This document shows positions 13,927 through 20,722 of a DNA stretch of 20,939 bases, piece after piece. Below the pieces are notes generated by a model, which saw only the letters and a list, made by a program, of their open reading frames with translations, was not told the DNA's origin and made no database searches. The position numbers and the translations under genes are program-made. Numbering within the stretch: the first letter of the stretch is position 1; each line of letters begins with the position of its first letter. This DNA is from Chloroflexota bacterium (GTDB taxonomy: Bacteria; Chloroflexota; Anaerolineae; UBA7937), in assembly GCA_003453555.1 (NCBI GenBank), contig DMLA01000182.1, forward strand, positions 1-20,939. The letters are read 5' to 3'.

Positions 13927-15534
13927 CTAGACACTTTCCGAGACCTCCTCCCATATCCTTGCGTAGCGGAACTGGAAAAGCGTGATAAGAGCCAGCACGA
14001 GGAAGATAATGATCGTAATCGCCGACGCATAGCCGTAATCGCCACCACGGCCGCTCTCAAAGGCTAGACGGAAGGTATAGCTGATCAGGATGTCCGTATG
14101 ACCAGCTGGAGTTGGGGTGTTTGGCATAGGTGGCCCGCCCCTATTGAAAAGGAAGATAACGTTGAAGTTGTTGAAGTTGAAGGCGAAAGAGAAAATCAGG
14201 AGCGGTCCCACCGAGACAAGAAGGAGAGGCAGCGTAATATGCCAGAAACGCTGCCAGGCACTCGCGCCATCTACCTCGGCCGCTTCGTAGATCTCGGACG
14301 GAATGGCCTGCAGAGCACCCGTAGTGATTAACATCATGTAAGGGAAACCGAGCCAGAGGTTGATAATCAGGATTGCGACTTTGGCCCACCATTGGTCTGA
14401 AAGCCAGGCCGGTGACCAACCAATCAGGCTTCCCAGAGTTTTGTTGATCACGCCCACGTGGGGGTTTAACATCCCTCTCCAGATGAGGATGCTGAGGAAA
14501 AAGGGGACAGCGTAAGGGAGAAGGAGAAGGGAACGGATCAATTTTCTGGCAACAGCGGGAATTGCCGGGTCGTTGAACACCACCGAGAGGAACAGGCCCA
14601 GGGCGAAGGTAGTGAGTACTGCTAGAAGGGCAAATGCTACCGTCCATAGGAACACGCGGACGAGAGGGCCTTGAAGCGCTGGACTGATAAGCAGACGACG
14701 GAAGTTTTTCCAGCCGATGGTGACCTGGAAAGCAGGCCGCAAGGTCTCACCTTCTGGCGAAGTGAAAACGCCCTCCACTGCACGGTACACTCTCCCCGTC
14801 TCGCGGTCCAGCATCGCACCTTGCGACCCGTCGTAGACAAACTTCTGCTGGTATTGAGCGGCTTTGTCTAACGAACTGATGTGGACCGTGTTCGGCGGCT
14901 GACCGAACTCGAGTTCGGCGACCTCAGAGAGGTATCGAACTGAGTCGATGCGGCTCAGGCGCTCGTAGCCCTCAATGCTCTGGGGAATCCCATCCTGGTC
15001 CAGCGGGCCAACCCCTGCTTCTCCGGGGGTCACTTCCTGGGCCGGCTCTCCAGGACGAACGAGTAGCATCTGTCCATCTTCGGATACGAGCCAAAGCGCG
15101 TACTCTCCAGCCGGGGAGCGGAAGGCTGTCCAGCGATAGTTGGCAGCGCCCTGAGGCAGAAACTGTCTTGTCTCGATAACGCGAATGGCCTGCTGCTTAG
15201 TCAAAAGGTGGGTGTCACTATAGTTGGTAAAGGCGGTGTAGACGGTAAAGAAAAGCGGGTAGACGACCATCAGGAGCGTGAGGGCCAGGCCGGGGGAGAG
15301 CCACCGAAGTGGATACAGGTCCTCTCGCCAGAAAACAACGTTGATCCCCAGCGTGATGATCGCGACGGCGGCGGCCAGGAACCAGACCCCGTCTATCACC
15401 ACTTGATGGAGGAACCACAAAGCAAACGCATCGACAAGCGCGAGGCCCAGCAGCCGCTGTGCAATGCGCGGAACATCTCCTGAGAAGCGGGCCAGGGGCC
15501 GTGTTAGGCCCCTGGCCCTGCCCGTAATGCTCAC
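13927..15534 (-). CDS. malF: Maltose/maltodextrin ABC transporter permease MalF
   Basis: This 535-aa permease has two or three hydrophobic segments near the N-terminus. A large extracytoplasmic insertion of about 160 residues follows (roughly 115-275, including RETGRVYRAVEGVF), equivalent to the MalF P2 domain that contacts MalE. The conserved core has LLPYAVPFFLSILIWRG, the EAA loop EAAEVDGASAWQRFWHITLP, FAFNFNNFNVIFLF and TPAGHTDILISYTFRLAFE. These blocks match MalF rather than the shorter UgpA-type permeases. The start is a GTG at 15534 that overlaps the malE stop (GTGA), so the genes are coupled. A 12-bp GC-rich perfect inverted repeat covers roughly codons 6-15, which is odd for a translated start region. 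Confidence 0.94.
   Translation of the reverse strand: MSITGRARGLTRPLARFSGDVPRIAQRLLGLALVDAFALWFLHQVVIDGVWFLAAAVAIITLGINVVFWREDLYPLRWLSPGLALTLLMVVYPLFFTVYTAFTNYSDTHLLTKQQAIRVIETRQFLPQGAANYRWTAFRSPAGEYALWLVSEDGQMLLVRPGEPAQEVTPGEAGVGPLDQDGIPQSIEGYERLSRIDSVRYLSEVAELEFGQPPNTVHISSLDKAAQYQQKFVYDGSQGAMLDRETGRVYRAVEGVFTSPEGETLRPAFQVTIGWKNFRRLLISPALQGPLVRVFLWTVAFALLAVLTTFALGLFLSVVFNDPAIPAVARKLIRSLLLLPYAVPFFLSILIWRGMLNPHVGVINKTLGSLIGWSPAWLSDQWWAKVAILIINLWLGFPYMMLITTGALQAIPSEIYEAAEVDGASAWQRFWHITLPLLLVSVGPLLIFSFAFNFNNFNVIFLFNRGGPPMPNTPTPAGHTDILISYTFRLAFESGRGGDYGYASAITIIIFLVLALITLFQFRYARIWEEVSESV
15489..15518 (-). promoter_or_regulatory. 12-bp perfect inverted repeat at the malE-malF junction
   Basis: GGGCCAGGGGCC (15489-15500) and GGCCCCTGGCCC (15507-15518) are perfect complements with a 6-nt loop. 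Eleven of twelve pairs are G-C. It lies 13 nt after the malE stop, inside the first codons of malF. It would be a very stable mRNA structure that could protect malE mRNA and damp malF translation. Confidence 0.7.
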
Positions 15535-16802
15535 TGCCCTTCTTCAATGAGAGTGCGGATCTGCTCGGCTGCATTCTGGAACGCCTCGACAGGATCCGCC
15601 TGCTGTTGCATGACGAGGGTTACTGCGTCTCCCATGGCACCCCAAAAAGCAGCCATCTCCGGGATGGCCGGCATGGGCATCGCGTGCAGACCCGCTTCAC
15701 CGAAGGCGGCGATGTCAGGATCAACGATCTTCTCCTGCACCGGTAGGAACGCGCTTGGCTTTTTCGTGGCGTCGTAGTACCTTTGGATAGCCTCTTCCGT
15801 AGCCCAGAATTCCGCGAGGTAGGCCTGGGCCAGCAGAGGCTGCTCGCTGAAGGCACTCACCATGAAACCTCGCACGCCGAGGAAGGGTTTCGCCTCTTCC
15901 GTCCCGGCAGGGATGGGGCTGATAGCGTAGGGTACACCGGCCTCCTGGAAAAAGGGGAGATTCCACGGGCCTGTGATATAAAAGGCGGCCTCACCCTCTG
16001 CAAAGAGGGACCTTGCGGTGTCAAAGTCCACGCCAGCCTGGATGTGGCCTTCCTTCACCATCATGTCCAGCCACTCCGCAGCAGCCAGCGAGCCCGGGCT
16101 GTCAATGCCCACATCACCCGGGTTGTAGGTCCCATCCGGGTTCAGCCCAAAGACGTAGCCACCGAAGGAGGTCTGGATGGGGAAGAAGTGGTAAGCATCG
16201 CCCTGTTGGAGCAAGAGACAGTACTCGATCCCTAGCCCCTCACAAACCGCTATCAATTCATCCCAGGTCCTGGGCGCCTCTGGCACGAGGTCGGGGTTCC
16301 GGAACAAGGCTACATTCTCGATAATCAAGCCCATCCCGTATAGCTCCCCCTCGTAGGTGAAGGCCTGGATGGCAGCGGGCAGGAACAGGTCCTGCTTCTC
16401 CCCGAGATCCACGGGGGCGAGGATGCCACCTTCCACTAATCCACCTACCCAGTCATGGGGGCCCTCGATGATATCAGGGCCTTCGCCTGCCGGCGCTGCT
16501 ATCAGCGTCTGCTCGCGGACATCATCCATACCCATCGGCTGGACAACAACTTCCACGCCGTACTGCTCGGTGAACGCCCGGGAAATCTCTTCAATGGCTG
16601 GCGCAAAAAGCGGATCGACCCAGATGGTGAGAGTCACCTTCTCGGGCGGCGGGGTGGGTGTCGCCGCGGGCACAGGGGTAGGAGTGGGTGGTGGCGCAGT
16701 GGCCACTTCCTCAGGCGTGGGTGTAGCCGCCGGAGCGCAACCGGCAAGAGCAAGAGTGACTACGACCAATACACCTAACACTACAAACAGCCTCTTTCTC
16801 AT
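15531..16802 (-). CDS. malE: Maltose/maltodextrin-binding lipoprotein MalE
   Basis: This 423-aa lipoprotein has a signal peptide MRKRLFVVLGVLVVVTLALAGC (lipobox LAGC, Cys22) and an Ala/Thr/Pro tether to about residue 55. The binding domain opens KVTLTIWVDPLFAPAIEEI and carries LFAEGEAAFYITGPWNLP, the region of the MalE hinge motif, followed by SPIPAG and FLGVRGFMVSAFS, both typical of maltodextrin-binding proteins. The start is supported by GGAGG 7 nt upstream. It is the first gene of malEFG; the 197-nt gap to the ROK gene upstream has no clear promoter, so either read-through from the ROK promoter or a weak promoter is possible. The ligand is presumably maltooligosaccharides. Confidence 0.94.
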   Translation of the reverse strand: MRKRLFVVLGVLVVVTLALAGCAPAATPTPEEVATAPPPTPTPVPAATPTPPPEKVTLTIWVDPLFAPAIEEISRAFTEQYGVEVVVQPMGMDDVREQTLIAAPAGEGPDIIEGPHDWVGGLVEGGILAPVDLGEKQDLFLPAAIQAFTYEGELYGMGLIIENVALFRNPDLVPEAPRTWDELIAVCEGLGIEYCLLLQQGDAYHFFPIQTSFGGYVFGLNPDGTYNPGDVGIDSPGSLAAAEWLDMMVKEGHIQAGVDFDTARSLFAEGEAAFYITGPWNLPFFQEAGVPYAISPIPAGTEEAKPFLGVRGFMVSAFSEQPLLAQAYLAEFWATEEAIQRYYDATKKPSAFLPVQEKIVDPDIAAFGEAGLHAMPMPAIPEMAAFWGAMGDAVTLVMQQQADPVEAFQNAAEQIRTLIEEGQ

Positions 16803-16999
16803 CTTTCATCCTCCAACCTAATTCTTGGGGACCTGAGCTATGCACGACACGCAGCCCAGCATCCCAACAATAACCACCTTCACTAGGCATATACCCTTAC
16901 TTCACCCCCGCGCATCACCTCCTTTCGGCACGCGTTCTACTTTCCAACCTACGGCGCCGACGGGCATGGCAAACGCGCTCTGATTTCCCCGCCCTCTCC

Positions 17000-18250
17000 T
17001 CAAGAAGGCGTCCCGGGCGCCACGGGTTCAGCCCCCAGGCTTGGTCGTTGCAACAACCCCTGCAATACCATCGTTGCCGCCCCAATGGCTACCGCATTCG
17101 GACCGAGGTCAGCCGGGATGACCTCCACCGTCTGGCACGCAACCGGCAGAGCATAGTCGTGGAGCGCCTCTCGGACCGACTCCAGAAAAACGGCTCCAGT
17201 GCCAGGCGCGTCTAAAACTATCAAGTCAGGGTTCAAGAGGTTGACCAGATCTGCAAGCGCCAGCCCGAGATATCTGCCAGCCCTTTGCAAGATCCTTCGC
17301 GATAAAGGGTCGCCCGCTTCCGCCGCCATCCCTACGTCTTCGATCTTCAGTTCTCTCCCTGCGCGGATCTCCCTTAGACTCGTCTCCTCTCCAGAGACCA
17401 ACGCGGCTGAGGCTTCTTTGAGGATGGCTCTGGTGTCTGCAACCGCTTCCAGACAGCCCTTCTTTCCGCATCGGCAGCGAGGGCCGTTCATGTCGATAGT
17501 GAGGTGTCCTATCTCTCCCGCACTACCAGCCCTTCCCCGGTAGATCTCCCCACCTATGATCAAGCCACTTCCTATTCCGACGCCAAACATCACATAGACC
17601 AGGTTATCTGCCCCCTGACCTGCTCCCCACCATTTCTCGGCTATCGCTCCCAGATTTGCGTTGTTGTCTACTTCTACAGGTTTCCCCAGAGTCTCTTCTA
17701 GCATAGCCTTGAAAGAGACTCCACGCCAACCGGGCATCATCTCCACTGAGGTCACCTTACCCGAGACATAGTCGTATGGGCTGGGAAGTGCCACTCCGAT
17801 GCCGATCACTCTATCCCAGTCGATCCCACCTTGACCAGCGGTGCGGCGTCCTCTCTCGGCAACTCGTTCCGCTAGCGCCTTCGGCTTGGTCTTGATCGAG
17901 AGTGCATCTTCCGACCTCGCTACTACTTCCGCCCTTAGATTGTGGATGGTCACCGCCAACGAATCCGTGCTCACAACCACCCCCACGATGTAGCGAGCCT
18001 CGTAGTTGAACTCCAACAGAATAGGCCGTCTTCCTCCGCTCGACTCACCGTGTCCTGACTCTCTGACCCAACCAGCATCTAGCAGGTCAGCCACGACGCT
18101 TGACACAGTGGGGCGACTCAACTTTGTCTCTTTCGCAATATCCACGCGCGAGATGCTTCCCCGCTGCCACATAAGGTTCAAAACAAGTGAAGCGTTCAGT
18201 TCGCGCATGAGACTAGCGTCGCCAGTAGTGTAGCCTTGTTCAGATTGCAC
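17000..18250 (-). CDS. ROK-family transcriptional repressor (NagC/XylR/Mlc type)
   Basis: This 416-aa protein has an N-terminal winged helix-turn-helix (NLMWQRGSISRVDIAKETKL...SRPTVSSVV, about 25-62) followed by a sugar-kinase-like ROK domain. The zinc motif is present: His249 in GEIGHL and Cys259, Cys261 and Cys266 in RCRCGKKGC. The ATP-site-like glycine loop GVGIGSGLIIGG is present. The catalytic Asp of ROK glucokinases (NDAN) is replaced in VDNNAN (about 194-199), which fits a regulator without kinase activity. Such proteins sense sugars or sugar phosphates. It lies directly upstream of malEFG on the same strand and probably controls it, itself or both (inference). The start is GTG 18250 with GAGGAAGAG upstream. 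Confidence 0.93.
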   Translation of the reverse strand: MQSEQGYTTGDASLMRELNASLVLNLMWQRGSISRVDIAKETKLSRPTVSSVVADLLDAGWVRESGHGESSGGRRPILLEFNYEARYIVGVVVSTDSLAVTIHNLRAEVVARSEDALSIKTKPKALAERVAERGRRTAGQGGIDWDRVIGIGVALPSPYDYVSGKVTSVEMMPGWRGVSFKAMLEETLGKPVEVDNNANLGAIAEKWWGAGQGADNLVYVMFGVGIGSGLIIGGEIYRGRAGSAGEIGHLTIDMNGPRCRCGKKGCLEAVADTRAILKEASAALVSGEETSLREIRAGRELKIEDVGMAAEAGDPLSRRILQRAGRYLGLALADLVNLLNPDLIVLDAPGTGAVFLESVREALHDYALPVACQTVEVIPADLGPNAVAIGAATMVLQGLLQRPSLGAEPVAPGTPS

Positions 18251-18294
18251 TTCTCTTCCTCGATCCGCTATGTTGGCTTCCTAATCTTAATGTC

Positions 18295-18323
18295 ATAATA
18301 CCACACGAGAGTTCGTTTGTCAA
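18295..18323 (-). promoter_or_regulatory. Sigma-70-type promoter of the ROK gene
   Basis: On the - strand TTGACA (18318-18323, 6 of 6) and TATTAT (18295-18300, 5 of 6) are separated by 17 nt, about 45 nt before the GTG start. The surrounding AT-rich stretch contrasts with the GC-rich coding DNA. I could not define the repressor's operator. Confidence 0.8.
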
Positions 18324-18442
18324 CTATACTAATTAAGTCCATGTGCGTATACTCAATCATAGATCACATGTGGGAATTCCTGTCGAAGTTACACTCCGAA
18401 GCGTCGGGATAGGAGATTCCGGGGCGGGTGTTCAACGCGCAC

Positions 18443-20110
18443 TTAGTCTCTCGAATTCGAGTGCAGCAGGATAATATACCCTTCGTGGGGCTCAAGTACG
18501 GAAAGTGGTTGGTAGTTGCTGAAGCGACCGTTAACATGGACTGTGAGTTCGGCGACCTTTACATCATTTAATAACTCGCGGGGCGAATAGACCCCCGCTG
18601 CGATATCGCTTTCTGAAAGCGTCAGTTGATAGTTATAGATAGCCTGACCGGAGAAGTTCAACAGAACTAGGATATCTTCGTCTTCGGAGTGTCGCAGGTA
18701 GGCATAGACCTCATCCCTGCTGCACTGGAGGGGTGTTCTTGTGCCCATGCGCAGCGCAGCGTGCTCCGACCGCAAATGGACTAACTTCCTGTAGTGGTTG
18801 AACAACGAATCGGGATCGGCAAGTTGGGTTTCCACATTTTTCGTCTCGTAGTCGACATTGACCCTCTTCCATGGTATAGCCGTACTGAAGCCCGCGTTGG
18901 CTCCGCTCGTCCACTGCATCGGCGTACGGATGTATTCATCGGGCTTTTTGCCCGTCATCCCGATCTCCTCGCCATAGTAGATGAAGGGAACACCCGGCGA
19001 GGTCAAGTAGATGGTAGCGGCCAGCTTCGCCATCTCCCTATCCCCGCCTAGTTGCGTCATCACCCGATTCTGGTCGTGGTTCGTCAGGAACGTGGCGTAC
19101 TGATGATATGGATATAGCGACTCCACTTCTGCTTGAACCTCCTCGAGATGGCGGGGGTCCTCCTCTCTTACACTGGCGAGTATCGCTTCGGCGAGATTGA
19201 ACTCGAAGCACATGTCAACTTGCTGGTCATAATAGGGCAAAATCTGGCTCGTCTCGTCCCATGCCTCCCCCACCGTGAGTGCTTCGTCGTTGATGCCTTT
19301 GTAGAACTGATAGAACTCTCGCAGCCACTCGTGTGTTGCCCTTGTGTTTTCCTGCACTCGTCCCTCCTCTATCAGATGCTTGATGGCATCGAGACGGAAG
19401 CCATCAACACCCATCTCCTCCAGCCAGAAGCGAGCGATATCCTGCATCTGCATAGTCACTTCCTCGTTGTGGTGGTTGAGGTCCGGCATTCCGCTCCAAA
19501 AGATACCGTAGTAGTACTCGCCGTTCATCGAGTGCCAGACAGGCTCTCCCCAGGGTCCTAAATAGCCAGGATTCGTCGGAGACCAGATGTACCAATCACG
19601 GTGTTGGGCGTTTGGCCCGCTAGCAGAATCGAGAAACCAGGGGTGTTCACTCGAGGTCTGATTCAGCACCAGATCGACAATGACGCGGATACCCCGAGCA
19701 TGCGCCTCTGCCAAAAATCGGCGAAATGTGTCACTATCTCCGTAGTCCGATTCGACCCCGTAGTAGTCGACGACATCGTAGCCGTGATAGCTCGGCGACT
19801 CGAAGATAGGCATGAGCCAGATGCCCGTAATGCCCAGGTCATTAGTCGTCTCCGGATCGCCGTCGTTCAAGTAGTCCAATTTGTCGGTGAGTCCCTGCAA
19901 ATCGCCGATGCCGTCGCCGTCACTGTCATAGAAACTGCGAACGAAGATCTCATAGAAGACGCGATCATTCCACCAGTAGAGTGGCCCTGTCTGCGCTGGC
20001 ACTGGCATCTCGGCAGGGATGGATGTCAGCTGAGGCGTTGCCTGGCTCATGCAGCCAGGAAGCAAAGCGTTCGACAAGCAAAGCACGATGATGATCAGTC
20101 CTTTTCTCAT
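18443..20110 (-). CDS. Surface lipoprotein alpha-amylase, GH13 (MPDLN intermediary subfamily)
   Basis: This 555-aa secreted enzyme should cleave starch or glycogen outside the membrane and feed the importers. It has a lipoprotein signal peptide MRKGLIIIVLCLSNALLPGC (Cys20) and a short tether. The barrel opens WWNDRVFYEIFVRSFYDSDGDGIGDL, which includes the calcium-binding DxDGDGxGD loop (62-70). The region V motif is MPDLN (208-212), typical of the group between oligo-1,6-glucosidases and neopullulanases (GH13_36-like). The triad is Asp241 in GFRLDAI, Glu282 in VGEAW and Asp346 in TNHDQNR, and RTPMQW is present. Region I is odd: DLVLNQ (146-151), with Gln where the family has a near-invariant His. 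I chose ATG 20110 because the signal peptide starts there; the upstream frame covers the promoter and leader. An operator-like site lies 31 nt upstream. Confidence 0.93.
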   Translation of the reverse strand: MRKGLIIIVLCLSNALLPGCMSQATPQLTSIPAEMPVPAQTGPLYWWNDRVFYEIFVRSFYDSDGDGIGDLQGLTDKLDYLNDGDPETTNDLGITGIWLMPIFESPSYHGYDVVDYYGVESDYGDSDTFRRFLAEAHARGIRVIVDLVLNQTSSEHPWFLDSASGPNAQHRDWYIWSPTNPGYLGPWGEPVWHSMNGEYYYGIFWSGMPDLNHHNEEVTMQMQDIARFWLEEMGVDGFRLDAIKHLIEEGRVQENTRATHEWLREFYQFYKGINDEALTVGEAWDETSQILPYYDQQVDMCFEFNLAEAILASVREEDPRHLEEVQAEVESLYPYHQYATFLTNHDQNRVMTQLGGDREMAKLAATIYLTSPGVPFIYYGEEIGMTGKKPDEYIRTPMQWTSGANAGFSTAIPWKRVNVDYETKNVETQLADPDSLFNHYRKLVHLRSEHAALRMGTRTPLQCSRDEVYAYLRHSEDEDILVLLNFSGQAIYNYQLTLSESDIAAGVYSPRELLNDVKVAELTVHVNGRFSNYQPLSVLEPHEGYIILLHSNSRD

Positions 20111-20140
20111 CTGAATCCCGCCTTGTCGCACAGATGCCAT

Positions 20141-20152
20141 TGACCCGTTTCG
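20141..20152. promoter_or_regulatory. Probable LacI-family operator of the surface amylase gene
   Basis: TGACCCGTTTCG matches TGAACCGTTTCA at 10 of 12 positions. It starts 17 nt downstream of the -10 box of the promoter at 20170-20198, a layout like that of the lacI promoter. Regulation of the amylase by the LacI-family protein of this window is inferred. Confidence 0.45.
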
Positions 20153-20169
20153 TTTAGCATGCTGCACAC

Positions 20170-20198
20170 ATCCTATCAGACGAACCGCTGCTCGTCAA
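20170..20198 (-). promoter_or_regulatory. Sigma-70-type promoter of the surface amylase gene
   Basis: On the - strand TTGACG (20193-20198, 5 of 6) and TAGGAT (20170-20175, 4 of 6) are separated by 17 nt. They lie about 60 nt before the start codon. Confidence 0.6.
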
Positions 20199-20361
20199 AG
20201 CCCTCGCCAGCGTCCCATAAACGGTACAATTTTGCGCAGGGGCATCCTACCCCCTGATCCCCCTTTGGTCAACTCCTCATGCAGCTACGGCCTCCATCAA
20301 CCCTATCGAAATGGGCTGATCATCTAGAGAGTCCGCTGCCTCCTCACCCCCAACCGACAAC

Positions 20362-20526
20362 CTCAGCCCAAGATCAGACCGTCTATTACCCGTTTTAAGC
20401 CACGATTCCTGGGTTGTAGGTATCAACATACCGCCAGGGTGACTTTACCGGGGTTAAAACGGGTCGCATGGATACTCTTATACCCAAAAACACCCCGGAA
20501 AGCGGGGGCTCAGGGGTGGTCTGGGA
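20362..20526 (+). repeat. R1 repeat, copy B: candidate structured RNA or mobile-element-derived repeat
   Basis: Second copy of the element at 3021-3182, in the same orientation. The outer stem CAGACC (20375-20380)/GGTCTG (20518-20523) is fully Watson-Crick where copy A has a wobble. The inner stem is extended to a perfect 10 bp, CCCGTTTTAA (20389-20398)/TTAAAACGGG (20454-20463). The hairpin GGTAT-CAAC-ATACC (20419-20432) is unchanged. A further hairpin CCCCG-GAAAG-CGGGG (20493-20507) is stronger than its counterpart in copy A. Confidence 0.7.
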
Positions 20527-20645
20527 GGATAATGATGGTCAAGAGCCATGAAAAGGGGTTTTTGTGGCGGCATTGGGGTGTGATGGTACTAGCGCGGAGG
20601 AATAGGCAACGCTCTCAAGTCACCACCGCCTACACAGCAACAGAG

Positions 20646-20675
20646 AGCCACCTCCATCCTTACCTGGAAGTGGCT
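20646..20675 (-). terminator. Terminator-like hairpin related to the one at 2622-2648
   Basis: A 10-bp stem with one C-A mismatch on the + strand becomes fully paired with a G-U on the - strand, so the functional transcript is probably the - strand one. The loop and stem match the 2622-2648 hairpin, with one C-G pair replaced by A-T. It is followed on the - strand by TCTCTG, as the 2622-2648 hairpin is on the + strand. Confidence 0.5.
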
Positions 20676-20722
20676 TGACATTGGCTCACCGCTTGGCAAT
20701 CACCAGGGCAACCCTGATCACG
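20665..20722 (-). repeat. R2 repeat, copy B (inverted relative to copy A)
   Basis: The - strand core 20702-20665 matches 34 of 38 bases of 2956-2993. It begins just after the stop codon of the partial right-edge frame and runs into the shared hairpin. An imperfect GGTTTCC/GGAACC hairpin just upstream on the - strand corresponds to GGTCTC/GAGACC in copy A. Confidence 0.55.

Larger units (their letters stand above)
20199..20717. other. Intergenic region with R1 copy B and shared hairpin
   Basis: No convincing gene is visible. An open frame on the + strand (20439-20678) runs across the R1 repeat and the hairpin and lacks a ribosome site. The region holds R1 copy B (20362-20526), a terminator-like hairpin (20646-20675) and most of R2 copy B (20665-20722). 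The 120 nt between R1 and the hairpin show nothing I recognise. Confidence 0.5.

Noticed and set aside
15783..16821. Long open frames antisense to malE (15783-16235, 16357-16821) and similar ones antisense to the binding-protein and amylase genes
   Set aside because: They mirror GC-rich codon bias of the real genes on the other strand, with low-complexity or atypical composition and no ribosome sites.
16960..16985. GCGCGTTTGCC upstream of malE as a further LacI/CcpA-type operator
   Set aside because: Only one half resembles the TGAACCGTTTCA site and the dyad is poor.
20439..20678. Open frame of 79 codons on the + strand
   Set aside because: It runs through R1 copy B and the terminator-like hairpin, has no ribosome site and no family features.
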